From the NCBI RefSeq assembly GCF_019749255.1, contig NZ_JACWFH010000009.1, forward strand, positions 124,001 through 188,000: DNA of 64,000 nt. The letters are read 5' to 3'. The position numbers and the translations under genes were made by a program. The DNA comes from Mesobacillus maritimus (GTDB lineage Bacteria; Bacillota; Bacilli; Bacillales; Cytobacillaceae). This document shows, one piece after another, positions 61,646-64,000 of the stretch; positions within the stretch are counted from its first letter, which is position 1, and each line of letters starts with the position of its first letter. The notes beneath the pieces are model-generated. The model was not told the DNA's origin and made no database searches. It saw only the letters and a program-made list of their open reading frames with translations.

Positions 61646-62266
61646 CTATTGTGCTAAACGCGTGAAATTGCTTAGCAACTCCATTCCTATTCTACTGCTT
61701 TTTTCAGGATGAAACTGCATCCCAAATACGTTTTTTCTGCCAACCACTGCAGGTACCTCAAGATCATAATCACTGACGGCAATCAGAACGTCCTTATCTT
61801 CAGTTTTTACATAGTAAGAGTGAACAAAATAGACATGCCCTGCCTGCACAGCCTCCGTTAAAGGCGAAACATTCGTAAATCGTAGCTTGTTCCAGCCCAT
61901 ATGAGGGACTTTATAAGATTCCCCTTCGGCTGTCTGCCCTGGGAAACGCTCAACTGTTCCTGGTAATAAACCAAGCCCCTTGGTAACACCATTTTCCTTG
62001 CTTTCTTCAAATAAAAGCTGCATACCAAGACAAATGCCCAATACAGGCTTCCCTGTCGCCGCAAACTCGCGGATCATTTCGGAAAGTCCTAGTTCATTCA
62101 GACGTTCCATTGCATCTGGAAACGCACCAACACCAGGGACCAATAAGGCGTCTGCATTCTGCAGTTCTTCCGTCTTTTCCGAAATAAAATAAGCTGCATC
62201 AAGTCGTTCGAGGGCTTTGCTGACACTGAACAAGTTCCCCATACCGTAATCGACGATTCCAATCAT
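61646..62266 (-). CDS. hisH: imidazole glycerol phosphate synthase glutaminase subunit
   Basis: A 206-residue class I glutamine amidotransferase. Nucleophile Cys in VLGICLGMQLL, His-Glu in QFHPEKSSRIG, and the start IGIVDYGMGNLFSV. It supplies ammonia to HisF. Adjacent to hisB with no gap. Confidence 0.97.
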   Translation of the reverse strand: MIGIVDYGMGNLFSVSKALERLDAAYFISEKTEELQNADALLVPGVGAFPDAMERLNELGLSEMIREFAATGKPVLGICLGMQLLFEESKENGVTKGLGLLPGTVERFPGQTAEGESYKVPHMGWNKLRFTNVSPLTEAVQAGHVYFVHSYYVKTEDKDVLIAVSDYDLEVPAVVGRKNVFGMQFHPEKSSRIGMELLSNFTRLAQ

Positions 62267-62854
62267 TTACAGCATTCCTTTCGAGGATGGAATCCCTTTT
62301 ACCCGTGGATCGATGGTCGTTGCTTCATCAAGCGCACGAGCCAATGCTTTAAAAACAGCCTCAATCATATGGTGGGTGTTGTGACCGTAATGAACGATAA
62401 CATGAAGATTCATTCTTGCCTCAAGAGCCAATTTCCATAAAAATTCATGGACCAATTCCGTATCAAAGGTGCCAACTTTTTGAGAAGGAAATTCACCGCG
62501 CAACTCTAAATGCGGACGGTTGCTTAAATCGACGACCACTTGCGCTAATGCCTCATCCATCGGCACAAAGGCATTTCCATAACGTTTAATTCCACGCTTA
62601 TCACCTAGTGCTTCGCGTAACGCCTGTCCTAGGCAAATTCCAATGTCCTCAGTTGTATGATGGTCATCAACCTCAATATCTCCTTTAGCATGAACACTTA
62701 AGTCAAACTGCCCATGTTTGGCAAACAAATCAAGCATATGGGTTAAAAAAGGAACTCCTGTTTCAAGCTCTGAAAAACCCTCGCCGTCAATTCCTAGGCT
62801 TAGCTGAATATTGGTCTCATTCGTTCTTCGGTCGACCGTTGCCACTCTCTCCAT
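62267..62854 (-). CDS. hisB: imidazoleglycerol-phosphate dehydratase
   Basis: A 195-residue dehydratase. Metal-binding HDH-type motifs are seen in FLTHMLDLFAKHGQFD and DDHHTTEDIGICLGQA, and HHMIEAVFKALARAL near the end. Monofunctional, without the phosphatase domain of the enteric enzyme. Step 6 of the pathway. Confidence 0.97.
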   Translation of the reverse strand: MERVATVDRRTNETNIQLSLGIDGEGFSELETGVPFLTHMLDLFAKHGQFDLSVHAKGDIEVDDHHTTEDIGICLGQALREALGDKRGIKRYGNAFVPMDEALAQVVVDLSNRPHLELRGEFPSQKVGTFDTELVHEFLWKLALEARMNLHVIVHYGHNTHHMIEAVFKALARALDEATTIDPRVKGIPSSKGML

Positions 62855-62885
62855 CCTTCATTCCTCCCAATATGTATCCCACTTT

Positions 62886-64000
62886 TTATTTAGTAAATTT
62901 TTTCAATCTAGTCTCAACTGCACGAGCATGAGCTTCAAGGCCCTCAAGCCGAGCAAACTGTGCAATCTTCTCACCATTTTCACGTAAAGCTCTTTCGCTA
63001 TAGGCAATAATGCTTGACTTTTTTTGGAAATCCTCGACATTAAGCGGACTTGAGAATCGTGCAGTTCCATTTGTTGGAAGAACATGATTCGGTCCAGCAA
63101 AATAATCACCCACAGGTTCTGAACTATAACGCCCAATAAAAATGGCTCCTGCATGACGGATTTGGCCAAGAAGTTCCATGGCGTTCTCTGTGACAATCTC
63201 TAAATGCTCTGGAGCCAATTGGTTCACGACCTCGATCGCTTCCTGTAAATCACTTGCCACATAGATGGCACCAAAGTCTTCTATCGACTTTTGGGCAATT
63301 TCTTTTCTAGGAAGGCTTGCGAGTTGAGCTGTTACTTCCCGTTGAACTTCTTCTGCCAGGACCGAAGAAGTTGTGACAAGAACAGAGCTTGCGCGCATAT
63401 CATGTTCAGCTTGCGATAAAAGATCAGCTGCAATTTCATCCGCGTTTGCACTCTCATCCGCAAGGACAGTGATTTCACTAGGACCGGCAATCATATCAAT
63501 ATCAACATCGCCGAACACTTCACGCTTCGCTAAAGCGACGTAAATATTTCCTGGACCCGTGATTTTATCAACAGGCTGAATCTTTTCAGTTCCATAAGCT
63601 AAAGCTGCGATGGCTTGGGCTCCACCAACTTTATAGATTTCTTCTACTCCTGCAATATCGGCCGCAACGAGAACGCCAGCAGGCAGCTTGCCGTCTTCAC
63701 CAGGAGGAGAGACCATCACGATGCGCTTTACGCCAGCTACCTTTGCAGGAATCACATTCATTAGAACAGAAGAAGGATAGGCAGCTGTTCCACCAGGAAC
63801 ATAAACTCCAACTGAATCTAAAGGAGTCACTTTTTGTCCTAGTATCGTCCCGTTTTCCTCAGTTGTAATCCATGAGTTCTTTTGTTGCTTTGCATGATAA
63901 CTCTGGATATTGTTTGCCGCTTCTTGGATAATGGGCACCAAGCTATCGTTCATTTCTTCATACGCATCCTCGATTTCCGAACGTTTTACTTTAAGCGAGG
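62886..64000 (-). CDS. hisD: histidinol dehydrogenase, 5' end outside the window
   Basis: The last 371 or so residues of HisD, which oxidises histidinol to histidine in two NAD-dependent steps. The reading frame continues unbroken to the window edge upstream of the ATG at 63953. Motifs: [40 protein letters not shown] and [15 protein letters not shown] with zinc and catalytic His residues. Full-length enzymes have about 425 residues, so some 55 are missing. Confidence 0.96.
   Translation of the reverse strand, partial: SLKVKRSEIEDAYEEMNDSLVPIIQEAANNIQSYHAKQQKNSWITTEENGTILGQKVTPLDSVGVYVPGGTAAYPSSVLMNVIPAKVAGVKRIVMVSPPGEDGKLPAGVLVAADIAGVEEIYKVGGAQAIAALAYGTEKIQPVDKITGPGNIYVALAKREVFGDVDIDMIAGPSEITVLADESANADEIAADLLSQAEHDMRASSVLVTTSSVLAEEVQREVTAQLASLPRKEIAQKSIEDFGAIYVASDLQEAIEVVNQLAPEHLEIVTENAMELLGQIRHAGAIFIGRYSSEPVGDYFAGPNHVLPTNGTARFSSPLNVEDFQKKSSIIAYSERALRENGEKIAQFARLEGLEAHARAVETRLKKFTK

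Overview
The window is chromosomal DNA of a low-GC, endospore-forming Gram-positive bacterium of the Bacillaceae (Bacillus/Neobacillus type). The evidence is a GerA-type germinant receptor operon, a YuzL-like small protein, Crh, CggR, RapZ-YvcK-WhiA, a CtsR-type clpP promoter, strong AGGAGG ribosome binding sites, and gene order that follows Bacillus subtilis in several blocks. All names come from reading the proteins and from remembered family features; no database search was possible.

Layout. 1-5.5 kb: fatty acid oxidation (fadA partial, fadN with a consensus FadR operator), yuzL, proline dehydrogenase, and a two-gene unit with an FhuF-like iron-sulfur protein. 5.5-9.4 kb: germinant receptor operon (A, B and C subunits). 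9.4-10.6 kb: rodA-type SEDS protein. 11-21.6 kb: a tungsten island made of a YvgK-like regulator, TupA/TupB/TupC tungstate importer, an E1-like (ThiF/MoeB) activating enzyme, a tungsten-type aldehyde:ferredoxin oxidoreductase (AOR), a MoaD-like sulfur carrier with a small partner protein, and a zinc alcohol dehydrogenase. An SDR, a 51-codon ORF and a 51-bp minisatellite lie inside it. 21.7-33.7 kb: accessory metabolism and transport (YulF-like oxidoreductase, two PepSY proteins with a YkoGH-like two-component system, YeeE/YedE transporter, an unidentified structured RNA, an MFS transporter, DUF418, a Rieske oxygenase, DUF1450, and a ring-cleaving dioxygenase behind an MhqR-like operator). 33.8-39.3 kb: the secG-est-rnr-smpB-ssrA block. 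Here ssrA (tmRNA) is split in its T loop by a 274-nt group I intron, and a stand-alone LAGLIDADG endonuclease gene lies just outside ssrA, convergent to it. 39.5-41.4 kb: a NERD-domain protein and a 52-bp hairpin repeat array with a three-unit higher-order period. 41.4-49 kb: the glycolytic operon cggR-gapA-pgk-tpiA-gpmI-eno. 49-58.9 kb: glutaredoxin-like protein, rpoN (sigL), tRNA-Arg(CCG), clpP, then crh-whiA-yvcK-rapZ-nudix-trxB-TPR. 59.4-64 kb: histidine operon hisD(partial)-B-H-A-F-I.

How it fits together. The tungsten island holds uptake, regulation, cofactor assembly and the enzyme in one place, and the adjacent alcohol dehydrogenase could supply aldehyde to AOR. The most unusual items are the intron-split tmRNA with a neighbouring but external homing endonuclease, the tungsten island, a compact three-way-junction RNA at about 27.87-27.98 kb with its own promoter and terminator, and three different tandem or palindromic repeat arrays.
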